A stretch of DNA of 44,662 nt from Deltaproteobacteria bacterium (GTDB taxonomy: Bacteria > Desulfobacterota > Binatia > UBA12015), in assembly GCA_016874715.1 (NCBI GenBank), contig VGTK01000022.1, positions 1 to 44,662 on the forward strand. The letters run 5' to 3'. The position numbers were made by a program, and so were the translations under genes. How positions within the stretch are numbered: position 1 is the first letter of the stretch; every line of letters begins with the position of its first letter. The notes under the pieces were generated by a model. That model worked only from the letters and a program-made list of their open reading frames with translations. It ran no database searches and had not been told where the DNA came from. This document shows positions 15,665 to 23,247 of the stretch, piece after piece.

Positions 15665-17587
15665 TCAGCGAACGCTCGCTCTGCGGCCTCCGGACGGCGT
15701 TCGGTCGGGGGCGCCGGGCTCGCAGCAGACGGTACCCGCCTGGCCGCCATGCGCGTGGCCGTGTCCCGCGTGATCATGATCATGATCATGATCATGGTCG
15801 TGGGCTGCGAGGAGATGCCCGAGCGACCCGAGCCAGCCGCGCAATCCGTGCCGCCAGATCTGTCGGACCAGCAGAGCGCAGCACACCGCCAGGGACAGAT
15901 GCGCGAGGAAGCCATGGTCGTGGGGCAGGTTCGTGTGCAGGCCCGTTGCGAGCGGCAGCGGCGCCGCATTCAGCGCGAACGCGGCGAGCCAGACGACCCC
16001 GACGAGAGCGGCCAGCGCGAATGCGGTCGCGGACATACCGTACCAGCGGCGCAGCGCGACGACCGTGGCGACGTTCGTTGCGGGGCCGAGGAGAAGGAGC
16101 GCGAGCGCCGCGCCGGGAGAGAGTCCCTTCTCGATCAGCACTGCCGCGAGCGGCGTCGCGGAGGCCGCGCACACGTAGCTCGGAATCGCGACCAGCGACA
16201 CCAGCACGACGTCGAGCCCGCCGGCGGCGAAGCGATGCAGCGAATCGGCGGGAACCGAGATCTGCGCGAACGCCGCACAGACCACACCGACGACGATCCA
16301 CGCGCCGCTGTGGTCCATGAGCTCGTCGAAGCTCCTCAGAAGTCGCACCGCCAGCGGCGCGTCCCGATTCTCCGCGAAGAGCGGCGTCCCCCCGGCTCGG
16401 TCCGTGGGCGAGGGGTGGTGCGATCGCACGCCGGCGACTCGCGCGATGACGACCGCCGCAGCCACGGCGGCGAGCAGCGCGACCGCGACGCGCACGACCG
16501 CGAAGCTTCCCCCGAGAAACCGCACCGTCAGCGCGAACGTCTCGATCCCGACCTCCGGCGTCGCGAGCAGAAAGGCAACCACGAGCGCAGCTCCTGCGCC
16601 TCGCTGGCGCAGCGCGTTGCCGATGGGCAGCACTCCGCAAGCGCAGACCGGCAGCGGCGCCCCGACGATCGCACCACGCAGCGCCTGACGAAACGCCGCT
16701 CCGCCGCGCAGAAGCGTCTCCGGGATCCGCCCCCCGAGGGTCTGGACGATCGCACCGGCGAGAAGTCCGACCAGCAGCATGGGTGCGGTCTCGAGCCCGA
16801 GGTCGAGCAGCGCGTCGCCGAACGCAGCGCGCGTCTCGCCCGCGGGCCCCTCCGCGTCGTGCCCGGCCCCGAAGACGAGCATCACGGCTGCCGCGACCGC
16901 GCTCATCTCCCAGACGCGCTGCATCCGGCTCCTGGTCCGCTCGACGGACCAGTCGTGAGCGATGACGTGCAGCAGGAGCCCGGCGAGACCAGCCCCGATC
17001 CACGGCTCCCATGCGCGCGCCAGCGCTGCGGGAACCAGGTCTCCGAGCTGCGCGCCGAAGACGGTCGCGAGCGCCAGGCCGGCGGCGCGGCGGAGCGCCG
17101 CGCGCGCGCCGCGATGCCGCGCGAACGCCACCACGAGCAGCGCGGTCACCGGGATCGAATGCGCTGCGATCGAGAGCGCGACGTCGGCCGCCACCGGGCC
17201 CGTCGCGAGCGGGCCCGCATACGCGGCGATCGCGAGACCGTCGCCGAGGTTGTGCAGCAGGAGCCCGAAGTAGCCGATCTCGAGCCCGACGTCAGCGGCA
17301 GCCTCGTCCGGCCGGTCGTCGCCCGGGAGCCGGCCGCCGCGCATCCGGCGCAGCGCGCGCTCGCAGACGACCGGCATCGCGAAGCCCGCGACGAACACCG
17401 CGAGCGCAGCCACGCCCTCCCGCCCGACCGCCTCCGGCAGGAGGTGGAGCACGACCACCAGCGCGGCCGACACGAAGGCGAACGTCCGCGCGGGCGACAG
17501 CGCCTGCTCGACGCGCCCCGACAGGAGGCCGATCGCGGCACCCATCGCGATGGCACAGAGAACCAAGAGGAGATGAGCCACGACCAC
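15665..17587 (-). CDS. ZIP-family domain fused to a PF03773-type permease with His-Asp tail
   Basis: The 640-residue membrane protein joins two transporter folds. Residues 1 to about 215 resemble ZIP metal transporters: HLLPE (48-52), HNLGDG (112-117), AAHSIP (141-146). From about 260 a permease of the ArsP/SO_0444 type follows with VCACGVLPIGN (314-324), an EVGIE helix and YVCAASATPLAA (471-482). The end carries a His-Asp repeat (596-613) and CCEPG. ZIP proteins usually import zinc; SO_0444-type permeases are linked to metal or oxyanion efflux, so the net direction is open. The GTG at 17587 has an operator-like site 58 bases upstream. It converges on the L28 gene. Confidence 0.85.
   Translation of the reverse strand: MVVAHLLLVLCAIAMGAAIGLLSGRVEQALSPARTFAFVSAALVVVLHLLPEAVGREGVAALAVFVAGFAMPVVCERALRRMRGGRLPGDDRPDEAAADVGLEIGYFGLLLHNLGDGLAIAAYAGPLATGPVAADVALSIAAHSIPVTALLVVAFARHRGARAALRRAAGLALATVFGAQLGDLVPAALARAWEPWIGAGLAGLLLHVIAHDWSVERTRSRMQRVWEMSAVAAAVMLVFGAGHDAEGPAGETRAAFGDALLDLGLETAPMLLVGLLAGAIVQTLGGRIPETLLRGGAAFRQALRGAIVGAPLPVCACGVLPIGNALRQRGAGAALVVAFLLATPEVGIETFALTVRFLGGSFAVVRVAVALLAAVAAAVVIARVAGVRSHHPSPTDRAGGTPLFAENRDAPLAVRLLRSFDELMDHSGAWIVVGVVCAAFAQISVPADSLHRFAAGGLDVVLVSLVAIPSYVCAASATPLAAVLIEKGLSPGAALALLLLGPATNVATVVALRRWYGMSATAFALAALVGVVWLAAFALNAAPLPLATGLHTNLPHDHGFLAHLSLAVCCALLVRQIWRHGLRGWLGSLGHLLAAHDHDHDHDHDHAGHGHAHGGQAGTVCCEPGAPDRTPSGGRRASVR
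15771..15794. repeat. Hexanucleotide repeat (TGATCA)4
   Basis: Four perfect TGATCA units encode the alternating His-Asp run of the fused transporter on the minus strand. Slippage by one unit would change the run by two residues without shifting the frame. Confidence 0.9.
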
Positions 17588-17644
17588 CGAGACGCTCCGC
17601 GCGAGGGCCCCCGGGGCCCGTCACAGCCAAACACCATATTCTCT

Positions 17645-17659
17645 TGCGACCCATCTGCA
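17645..17659. promoter_or_regulatory. Operator candidate upstream of the ZIP-permease gene
   Basis: TGCGACC-C-ATCTGCA matches the palindrome at 3919 in 10 of 14 arm positions and overlaps the -35 and spacer of the likely leftward promoter. The match is weak alone; its position is the main support. Confidence 0.42.
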
Positions 17660-17846
17660 AAACGGGACCGGACGCCAGGCCAGGAGCGCGCTGCGCCCGT
17701 CTCGGCGACGCAGCGCGCCACCGGCAACTCGATCGCCGGACACCAAGACGGCGAACAGGAGCGCCGAAACGATCTTCGCCGCGACCGAGCGCCCAGGCTG
17801 GGTCGGCTCGTCCTCGAGCCGAGCCCGCGCGACCGGGGCCGGAAGC

Positions 17847-17886
17847 GCGGCGGGCGACGGCAGCCGTCGCCGCCGTCGCCCGCCGC
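17847..17886 (-). terminator. Long perfect hairpin after the MaoC gene
   Basis: Arms GCGGCGGGCGACGGC (17847-17861) and GCCGTCGCCCGCCGC (17872-17886) are perfect 15-base complements around a ten-base loop. The hairpin starts about 26 bases after the MaoC stop on its transcript. There is no T tract, so it may stop or protect the mRNA rather than act as a classic terminator. Confidence 0.5.
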
Positions 17887-17912
17887 TCGTACTCGCCCTG
17901 CGGCTGCGACGC

Positions 17913-19046
17913 TCAGCTCGCCGCGCGGCTCTCCAGCTCGACCTCGGCCGTCGCCGTCGCCGTGACCTCGTCGCGGTGGTTGATGGTGTGCACGTCGAGC
18001 TTCACCATCTTCTTGCCGTCGCGCACGAACTTCTCGACGACCTTGCCGCCGCCCCAGGTCACGTCACCCAGGTAGTTGAAGCGCTTGTAGCGCGCATCGA
18101 TGAACGCGAGGTGTCCCCTGTCACCCATCCAGTTGGTGACCGCGTGGCACATCCAGGACAGGCGCTCGAGGCCGAGGTCGTACGCACCGGGCAGGCCGAG
18201 CGTCTCCTGCGTGAACTTGTTGTCCCAGTGGACACGCTGCGGCGGCTCGGGAACGCCCTGCTCGTTCGGCACCATGAGCATCGGGTGCTTGTCGAGGAGC
18301 CGCGACGCGACGACGTTGCCGACGAGGTACATGCCGAAGAACGACTCGAACGCGATCTCCGCAGTGGGCGTGAGCGGGCCCTTGATGACTCGTCCGATGT
18401 CGTCGCCGACGCCGACGTCTTCCCAGAGCCGCTGCGTCGTTCGCTTCTCGTTACGGTACTGCTCCTGGAAGCGGTCGATGTCGGCCGGCGTCCACTGCGC
18501 GAGCGGCTCGATCTCCTTGTAGACGCCCTTCTCGCGCGTCTTGTTGCGGTCGGCACGCATGTACGTATCGCTGCGCTTGCCGATGCAGGCGTTGGTCTGG
18601 TCGTAGTACACCGCCTCGTAGGTCATGTAGACCGTCCGTCCGTCGGTGAACTTGCTCGCCTTCTCGACGACGTCCTTGAGGTAGCTCTCGGAGCGGATCT
18701 GGTCGCCCTCGAGGACCGGGCGGTACCACTCGTAGTGCGACCCGGACCAGATCGAGTGTACACCCGGCAGGCCCTCGGGAAGCCCGGCCGAACCCGGGGC
18801 GCTCAGCGTATCGAAGCAGCGCAGCACGACGCCCGGGCACTGCAGCTTGCCCCAGCGGGTGTTGCTCTTGGCGTAGTCACGGTCGGTGTACAGCGGGCTC
18901 AGGTCACCGATCGCGTGTGCGAGGTGCCAGATGGTGTCGCGGCCCACCTCGGTCCGCCACGGCTGGCGGCCCTCGAAGCCCTTGCCGATGCGCTCACGAA
19001 CCTTCGCGATGCCCTCGTTCGTGATCTTCCCGTGCTCGTACGCCAT
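17913..19046 (-). CDS. MaoC-family acyl dehydratase (double hotdog)
   Basis: The 377-residue protein resembles MaoC-type enoyl-CoA hydratase/acyl dehydratases. An N-terminal FAS1-type dehydratase-like region (WHLAHAIGDLSPLYTDRDYA, WGKLQCPGVVLR) is followed by a second domain with FNYLGDVTWGGGKVVEK and VKLDVHTINHRDEVTATATAEV. It should act on acyl-CoA thioesters, in fatty acid or aromatic/terpenoid breakdown. The ATG at 19046 has GAGGAG upstream, and an in-frame ATG at 19097 has none. A TetR-type operator candidate lies at 19098-19117 and is shared in part with the site before the TetR gene at 22360, so that regulator may control it. Confidence 0.82.
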   Translation of the reverse strand: MAYEHGKITNEGIAKVRERIGKGFEGRQPWRTEVGRDTIWHLAHAIGDLSPLYTDRDYAKSNTRWGKLQCPGVVLRCFDTLSAPGSAGLPEGLPGVHSIWSGSHYEWYRPVLEGDQIRSESYLKDVVEKASKFTDGRTVYMTYEAVYYDQTNACIGKRSDTYMRADRNKTREKGVYKEIEPLAQWTPADIDRFQEQYRNEKRTTQRLWEDVGVGDDIGRVIKGPLTPTAEIAFESFFGMYLVGNVVASRLLDKHPMLMVPNEQGVPEPPQRVHWDNKFTQETLGLPGAYDLGLERLSWMCHAVTNWMGDRGHLAFIDARYKRFNYLGDVTWGGGKVVEKFVRDGKKMVKLDVHTINHRDEVTATATAEVELESRAAS

Positions 19047-19097
19047 GGTCTCGACTCCTCGTCGCGCGTGATGCCGCGTGCCTTGCCAGCGATCCAA

Positions 19098-19117
19098 GTG
19101 AACGTTTGTTCGTTAGC
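19098..19117. promoter_or_regulatory. TetR-type operator candidate before the MaoC gene
   Basis: AACGTTTGTTCGTT (19101-19114) is an imperfect palindrome. On the other strand it reads AACGAAC followed by AAACGTT. The AACGAAC half also occurs before the TetR gene (22373-22379). Confidence 0.55.
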
Positions 19118-19278
19118 GAGGAACCCCGCGTTCCGCCAGCCCGGGAGGCGACCGTCTGGCGTCACGCGTCGCGATCGCTATCCTTTGCCCACCGCGCGCC
19201 GGAAGTCCACGTCGGCGCCCGCAAAGGCCACAAGCGAGCGGTGCCCCAGCCCGGGGGCGACGCCTCGAGGAGATCACG

Positions 19279-19845
19279 ATGAGCGATGAGAACGAATGGG
19301 TCGAGCTGTCCCGCGACTGCGAGGCGGTCATGGTGCCGGCCGGCCACACGGTCCTGCTGCCGCAGGGGACGAAGGCGGTCGTGACGCAGTCGCTCGGCGG
19401 TTCCTACACCGTGCACGTACCACAGTACGGCGGCCTGCTGCGTATCGCGAACCGGGACGCCGACGCCCTCGGCATCGCCACCGCACCGGAGGCCGCGAGA
19501 CCGGCCGAAACCGGCGAGCCGCTCACCATCGAGCAGCTGGAGCCGATGGTCTGGGAGCAGCTCCGAACCTGCTTCGACCCCGAGATCCCGGTCAACATCG
19601 TCGACCTGGGGCTCGTCTACGACCTGCAGATCCAGCCGCTCGAGGAAGGCAAGAGCCGCGTCGACGTGAAGATGACCCTCACCGCGCAGGGCTGTGGCAT
19701 GGGTGCCTCGATCGCGGCCGATGCCAAGTACAAGATTCTCGGACTGCAGGGCATCGACGAGGCCGAGGTCGAGATCGTCTGGAGCCCGGTCTGGAATCCG
19801 AACATGATCTCGCCGGAGGGCCGCGCCAAGCTCGGCATGGACTAG
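19279..19845 (+). CDS. sufT: SufT-like Fe-S cluster assembly protein (DUF59)
   Basis: The 188-residue protein has a DUF59/MIP18 domain from about residue 80 on (EQLEPMVWEQLRTCFDPEIPVNIVDLGLVYDL, then TLTAQGCGMGASIAADA with the conserved Cys, and VEIVWSPVWNP). The N-terminal 60 residues (VMVPAGHTVLLPQGTKAVVTQSLGG) match the extra region of SufT. Such proteins help mature Fe-S proteins. The ATG at 19279 has GAGGAG upstream. It stands alone, divergent from the MaoC gene and convergent with the lipoprotein gene. Confidence 0.92.
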   Translation: MSDENEWVELSRDCEAVMVPAGHTVLLPQGTKAVVTQSLGGSYTVHVPQYGGLLRIANRDADALGIATAPEAARPAETGEPLTIEQLEPMVWEQLRTCFDPEIPVNIVDLGLVYDLQIQPLEEGKSRVDVKMTLTAQGCGMGASIAADAKYKILGLQGIDEAEVEIVWSPVWNPNMISPEGRAKLGMD

Positions 19846-19860
19846 CGGTGCACAGGCCGC

Positions 19861-20616
19861 TCAGCGAAAGTCCGGTGCCGGCGGGGCCGCGAAGCTCGCC
19901 GGCACGAGCCGCGGGTCGTTCGGCACCCAGCGCAGCACGGTCTCCCGGAAGAACGGCTCACCTTCGATCGTGTAGTCGCCCACCGACGGCAGGACGTAGC
20001 CACCGGTCGGCGTGAATCCGCTGAACGCCGCGCGCAGGCGACCCTCCACGATCGTCGGCACGACGACCGGCCCCTCGGCCGCAACCAGACGGTCGGAACC
20101 GTCGAACGAGAGCACGTAGCGCGCCCCGTCCGACCGGTAGCTCACCTCGAGTGCCGCGGCCGCGCCTGCCGGCCGCTCGCCGGCCGGCAGCTCCCGCAGG
20201 ACGACGTCGGGGTCGAGCGCGAGCGCGTCGAGCGTCGTCACCGACGTCCAGCGCACGATCGACGCGAAGTCGCCGAGCGCTGCCGGTGGCGCGGGCAGGG
20301 ACGCGCTGCCGAGGAAGTAGCGCACCGTCCTGCCGTCGTACGAGACGCTCTGCACCTCGCCGTAGGTCTCGATGGTCCACCGCAGCTGGTCCGGAACACG
20401 ATACTCGAAGCGCCACGCCCACTGGCCGGGGAAGCCTCGCACGACCTCCGCCTGCGAAGCGCGCGAAAGGCTCTGCAGCGCGCCTCCTCGCGCCGCGATC
20501 GCGCGCTCGAGGAGCGGGCGCGCACAACCGGCGACGGCAAGCGCGAGCAGCAGCAGCGGCGGCAGCAGGCGGTGGTCACGCTTGCGCCCGAGCCTTTCCT
20601 TGCGGGGCCGTGTCAT
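19861..20616 (-). CDS. Predicted lipoprotein of unknown function
   Basis: The 251-residue protein has a signal peptide with a clear lipobox (LLALAVAGC). The mature part is rich in beta-strand-like stretches (WAWRFEYRVPDQLRWTIETYG, SVSYDGRTVRYFLG, LEVSYRSDGARYVLSFDGSDRL), resembling LolA/LolB-like or DUF4292-type outer-membrane lipoproteins. I cannot name a family with confidence. It is divergent from the lipoprotein hydrolase gene, with 27 bases between the start codons, and converges on sufT with 15 bases between the stops. Confidence 0.75.
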   Translation of the reverse strand: MTRPRKERLGRKRDHRLLPPLLLLALAVAGCARPLLERAIAARGGALQSLSRASQAEVVRGFPGQWAWRFEYRVPDQLRWTIETYGEVQSVSYDGRTVRYFLGSASLPAPPAALGDFASIVRWTSVTTLDALALDPDVVLRELPAGERPAGAAAALEVSYRSDGARYVLSFDGSDRLVAAEGPVVVPTIVEGRLRAAFSGFTPTGGYVLPSVGDYTIEGEPFFRETVLRWVPNDPRLVPASFAAPPAPDFR

Positions 20617-20643
20617 CTATCGGTGCCGCCGGTGTCCTGGATC

Positions 20644-21732
20644 GTGAGCCGCATCTGTCTGGTCATGCTTCTCGTGACGTTCACGGCGTGCAAGAGCGCC
20701 GTTCAGCCGACTTCGGCCCCTCTGCCTCAGCCGCTCCCGTCCGGGCCACCGGTGAACGGCCCGCAGGCCGAGACCACCACCGCCGTTCTCGCCAACGGCT
20801 GGATCAGCGTGTCGCTGGCGCTGCCGCCGACCGGCAGTGGCCCGTTTCCGGTGGTCATCTCACCGATCGTCCCCGACGAGAAGCTGCTCGAGCGCGGCTT
20901 CGCGGTCGCGCGCTTCCATACCAACTGGGAAGCACTCGTTCCGCTCGCGAAGCCCGGCCCGGCGGCGGCCACCAAACCCGCGAAGCCCGGCCCCGCGGCG
21001 GCCACCAAACCCGCGAAGCCCGGCCCCGCGGCGGCCGCCAAGCCCGCGAAGCCCGGCCCCGCGGCGGCCGCCAAGCCCGCGACACCGCCGGTCGATGCGG
21101 TCGGATCGACGACCGTCGGCAAGTGGCTGCTTACCGCGCCGCGCCCGGGAATCGTCGGGCGCGCCTACTTCGACATCATCACGATGGACGCCGAGAAGTC
21201 GCTGCCCAGCGTCGTGGACTGGCTGCTGACGCGGCCGGACGTCGATCCGGAGCGCATCGCGCTGACGGGCAGCTCGACGAGCGGCTTCGTCGCCCTGCAG
21301 GCGATGGCCGTCGAGCCGCGCATCGCGGTCGGAGTCGTGCGGGTCGCGTGCGGCGACTACCTGACGTTCCTCGCGTCATCGTCTCTGGCGCTGAACGACG
21401 ACCCGCGCTGGCTGCCCGGTGGCCGGCTCGTGCTCGACCCCGACTACGCGGTCGAGATCGCGACTCGCGAGCCCATCCGGCACGCCGACCGGTCCCCCCC
21501 CCGCCCGCTCCTGCTCATGGCCGGCGTGCGCGACCGGGCGATCCCGATCGCCTGCGTGGAGAACACGGCGACGCAGTTTGCGTCCGCGTATGAAGCCGCC
21601 GGCGCCGCGGACCGCTTCCGCTTCGTCGCGTACGCGGAGGGCGGCCACGACCTCTCCGAGGACGCGAACGCCGAGATTCTCCCCTGGCTCGAGCGCTGGC
21701 TCGCCGGCGAGGTCACCGCGTCGGCGCGTTGA
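20644..21732 (+). CDS. Lipoprotein alpha/beta-hydrolase-like protein with repeat linker
   Basis: The protein of about 362 residues starts at the GTG at 20644 and has a short signal with lipobox (LLVTFTAC). After a proline-rich spacer and a strand-rich start comes a four-copy AKPGPAAATKP linker (20947-21078) and then an alpha/beta-hydrolase core. This includes ALTGSSTSGF, a variant nucleophile elbow, PRPLLLMAGVRDRAIP, and a late His in EGGHDLSED. The linker splits the strand region from the catalytic part, which is unusual. The substrate is unknown. A GTG at 20632 is also possible. Its end overlaps the convergent TetR gene by 20 bases. Confidence 0.72.
   Translation: MSRICLVMLLVTFTACKSAVQPTSAPLPQPLPSGPPVNGPQAETTTAVLANGWISVSLALPPTGSGPFPVVISPIVPDEKLLERGFAVARFHTNWEALVPLAKPGPAAATKPAKPGPAAATKPAKPGPAAAAKPAKPGPAAAAKPATPPVDAVGSTTVGKWLLTAPRPGIVGRAYFDIITMDAEKSLPSVVDWLLTRPDVDPERIALTGSSTSGFVALQAMAVEPRIAVGVVRVACGDYLTFLASSSLALNDDPRWLPGGRLVLDPDYAVEIATREPIRHADRSPPRPLLLMAGVRDRAIPIACVENTATQFASAYEAAGAADRFRFVAYAEGGHDLSEDANAEILPWLERWLAGEVTASAR
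20947..21078 (+). repeat. 33-bp tandem repeat, four copies, in the hydrolase gene
   Basis: Four units (20947, 20980, 21013, 21046) each encode an 11-residue AKPGPAAATKP or AKPGPAAAAKP. The unit length keeps the frame, so copy number can vary without breaking the gene. The Pro/Ala/Lys content suggests a flexible extracytoplasmic linker. Confidence 0.93.
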
Positions 21733-22360
21733 CGTCCTGGTGCAGCAGCCGGTCGCTCGCCCGACGCAGGAAGTCGAGGTGGGTCCGCCGCATCTCGGGG
21801 GACAGCGGGTCCTTCCCGAGCACCCGCGCGTACAGCGCCGCCGATGTGAAGTAACCGAACAGCAGGTGGTAGAGCCCGAGGATCAGCAGCGGGCGGTCCG
21901 CCAGCGGCCAGTCCACGAACCCCGGCGTCGCCTCCATTGCAGACGTGCCCTGCTCGTAGATCGGCGTCAGCCAGTGGTCGACCAGACGCTCGAGGTACTC
22001 GCCGCCGTCGAGCACCTCGCGCTGGATCAGCTTCGGCAGGTGCGGCGTGCGCCAGAGGTGATCGACCAGGCGCTCGAGCAACTGCTCCTGGAAGTCCCGC
22101 GACTGGAAGCTGCCCTTCCCCTCGGCCAACAGGTCGGTGATCGGCCCCAAGCCCCGCTCGAGCACCGCCTCGTAGAGCGCCTGCTTGCTGGGAAAATGGT
22201 TGTAGATGCTGGCCTGGTTGAGGCCCACCCGGCCCGCGATCTCGCGCACGGAAACGCCGGCGAACCCGCGCTTCGCGAACAGCGCCTCGGCCGCGTCGAG
22301 AATCCGGGTCGCGGTGCTCCCGGCTTCCGGCGGGACGGTCTTCGCAGCTTCGCCCGGCAT
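21713..22360 (-). CDS. TetR-family transcriptional regulator
   Basis: The 215-residue protein has an N-terminal helix-turn-helix: ATRILDAAEALFAKRGFAGVSVREIAGRVGLNQASIYNHFPSKQALYEAV. The C-terminal ligand domain is all-helical, with YEQGTSAMEATPGFVDWPLADRPLLILGLYHLL. The ATG at 22360 places the palindrome at 22371-22390 just upstream, which suggests autoregulation. The same half-site occurs before the MaoC gene. TetR proteins with this spacing pattern often sense acyl-CoA or hydrophobic ligands. The ligand here is unknown. Confidence 0.88.
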   Translation of the reverse strand: MPGEAAKTVPPEAGSTATRILDAAEALFAKRGFAGVSVREIAGRVGLNQASIYNHFPSKQALYEAVLERGLGPITDLLAEGKGSFQSRDFQEQLLERLVDHLWRTPHLPKLIQREVLDGGEYLERLVDHWLTPIYEQGTSAMEATPGFVDWPLADRPLLILGLYHLLFGYFTSAALYARVLGKDPLSPEMRRTHLDFLRRASDRLLHQDVNAPTR

Positions 22361-22370
22361 TTCCGCGACC

Positions 22371-22390
22371 TGAACGAACGTTCGCTTACC
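22371..22390. promoter_or_regulatory. TetR operator candidate, autoregulatory
   Basis: CGAACGTTCG (22375-22384) is a perfect ten-base palindrome inside TGAACGAACGTTCGCTTACC. It ends 11 bases from the TetR start. It shares AACGAAC with the site before the MaoC gene. Confidence 0.62.
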
Positions 22391-22435
22391 AGCCTCTGCG
22401 ACGAGCGGCAACCGGCGCGGATGGTGCGGGGCTCG

Positions 22436-22822
22436 TCAGGCGGCGCGACCGCCCTTCGGCTCCTTCCCGTTGTCCCCCTTCTTGGGCGAGCACGGGGTGC
22501 ACGTGTTCTTGACGTTGTCGGAGTCCTCGACCAGCCCCTCGTCGAGATTGTGGCAGACCTTCTTGCAGACCGCGCAGACGAAGTAGATGCCCTCGACCGT
22601 CTTGTCGATCCGCTCCCGGTTCAGGATGCGGCCTTTCAGCTTGTCGATGCGGATGCCGAGGAGCTCCTCGTACTGCCGCTTGATCTTCCGCCGACCGACC
22701 TCGTCCTTGGGAAGATCCTCCTCTTCCCCGCGCCGGCGTTCCTCCTCGTCGAAGATGCTGAAGCCCTTCTTCGACGCCTTCGCCTTCGTCGCCGCCTTCT
22801 TCTTGCCGCTGGTCCGAGGCAT
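22436..22822 (-). CDS. Small basic protein with Cys-pair cluster
   Basis: The 128-residue protein has a Lys/Ala-rich start (KKKAATKAKASKK), a charged helical middle, and a C-terminal cluster CAVCKKVCHN followed by CTPC, which could hold one zinc ion. A glycine/lysine-rich tail ends it. The ATG at 22822 has GAGG eight bases upstream. It may bind nucleic acid, judging by charge alone. I do not recognise the family. It lies between the TetR gene and the rightward tRNA modification operon. Confidence 0.72.
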   Translation of the reverse strand: MPRTSGKKKAATKAKASKKGFSIFDEEERRRGEEEDLPKDEVGRRKIKRQYEELLGIRIDKLKGRILNRERIDKTVEGIYFVCAVCKKVCHNLDEGLVEDSDNVKNTCTPCSPKKGDNGKEPKGGRAA

Positions 22823-23024
22823 CGCGCGTCCTCTTTCGCTGTGTGGGTCTTGCACCAAGCAAAACTTTCGGCCGGACCGCGCGTGATCGCGCATCGCGGC
22901 ACGGCAGTGACCGCGTCCCAGGGACTGCCGCCGTTCACGGGCCGCCCCTAATGGCTCGATCTTCGGGATTGCACCCCCTGAAATCAAGGTAGCGTCCGCG
23001 CGGCGGGTCTGGTAGCCGCGAAGC

Positions 23025-23219
23025 GTGCGCGTGTGCCTGAATCCGCAGGGCCGGCGGCTCGACGTCGACGGCGTCTCGCGCGTTCAGGACCTGCTGCGGC
23101 GGCTCGACATCCTGCCCGGAACCGTGCTGGTGATCCGCGGCGATCAGCTACTCACCGACGACGCGCGCCTCGACGCGAGCGACGAGATCGAACTGCGCTC
23201 CGTCGTGAGCGGCGGATGA
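23025..23219 (+). CDS. ttuB: TtuB-like ubiquitin-fold sulfur carrier
   Basis: The 64-residue protein has the ThiS/MoaD pattern, with GRRLDVDGVSRVQDLLRRLDI, VLVIRGDQLLTDDARL and IELRSVVSGG. It ends in the Gly-Gly needed for adenylation and thiocarboxylate formation. The GTG at 23025 begins VRVCLNP. The TtuA gene follows 28 bases later, so this should be the sulfur donor for tRNA thiolation at U54, as in Thermus. The adenylating enzyme is not encoded nearby, as is also the case in Thermus, where it is shared with other pathways. Confidence 0.85.
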   Translation: MRVCLNPQGRRLDVDGVSRVQDLLRRLDILPGTVLVIRGDQLLTDDARLDASDEIELRSVVSGG

Positions 23220-23247
23220 CGCCGGGGCCTCTGCGAGGAACGACTCC

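Larger units (their letters stand above)
17588..17912. other. Intergenic region between the fused transporter and the MaoC gene
   Basis: This 325-base stretch holds the promoter and operator candidate of the transporter (17635-17660) and a long hairpin after the MaoC gene (17847-17886). On the minus strand TTTGCA, 17 bases and TATGGT form the likely promoter. The bases between 17665 and 17845 are GC-rich, with no gene I can support. Confidence 0.6.

Noticed and set aside
17660..17846. A small gene between the fused transporter and the MaoC gene
   Set aside because: Open frames exist but lack start signals and show only GC-bias composition.
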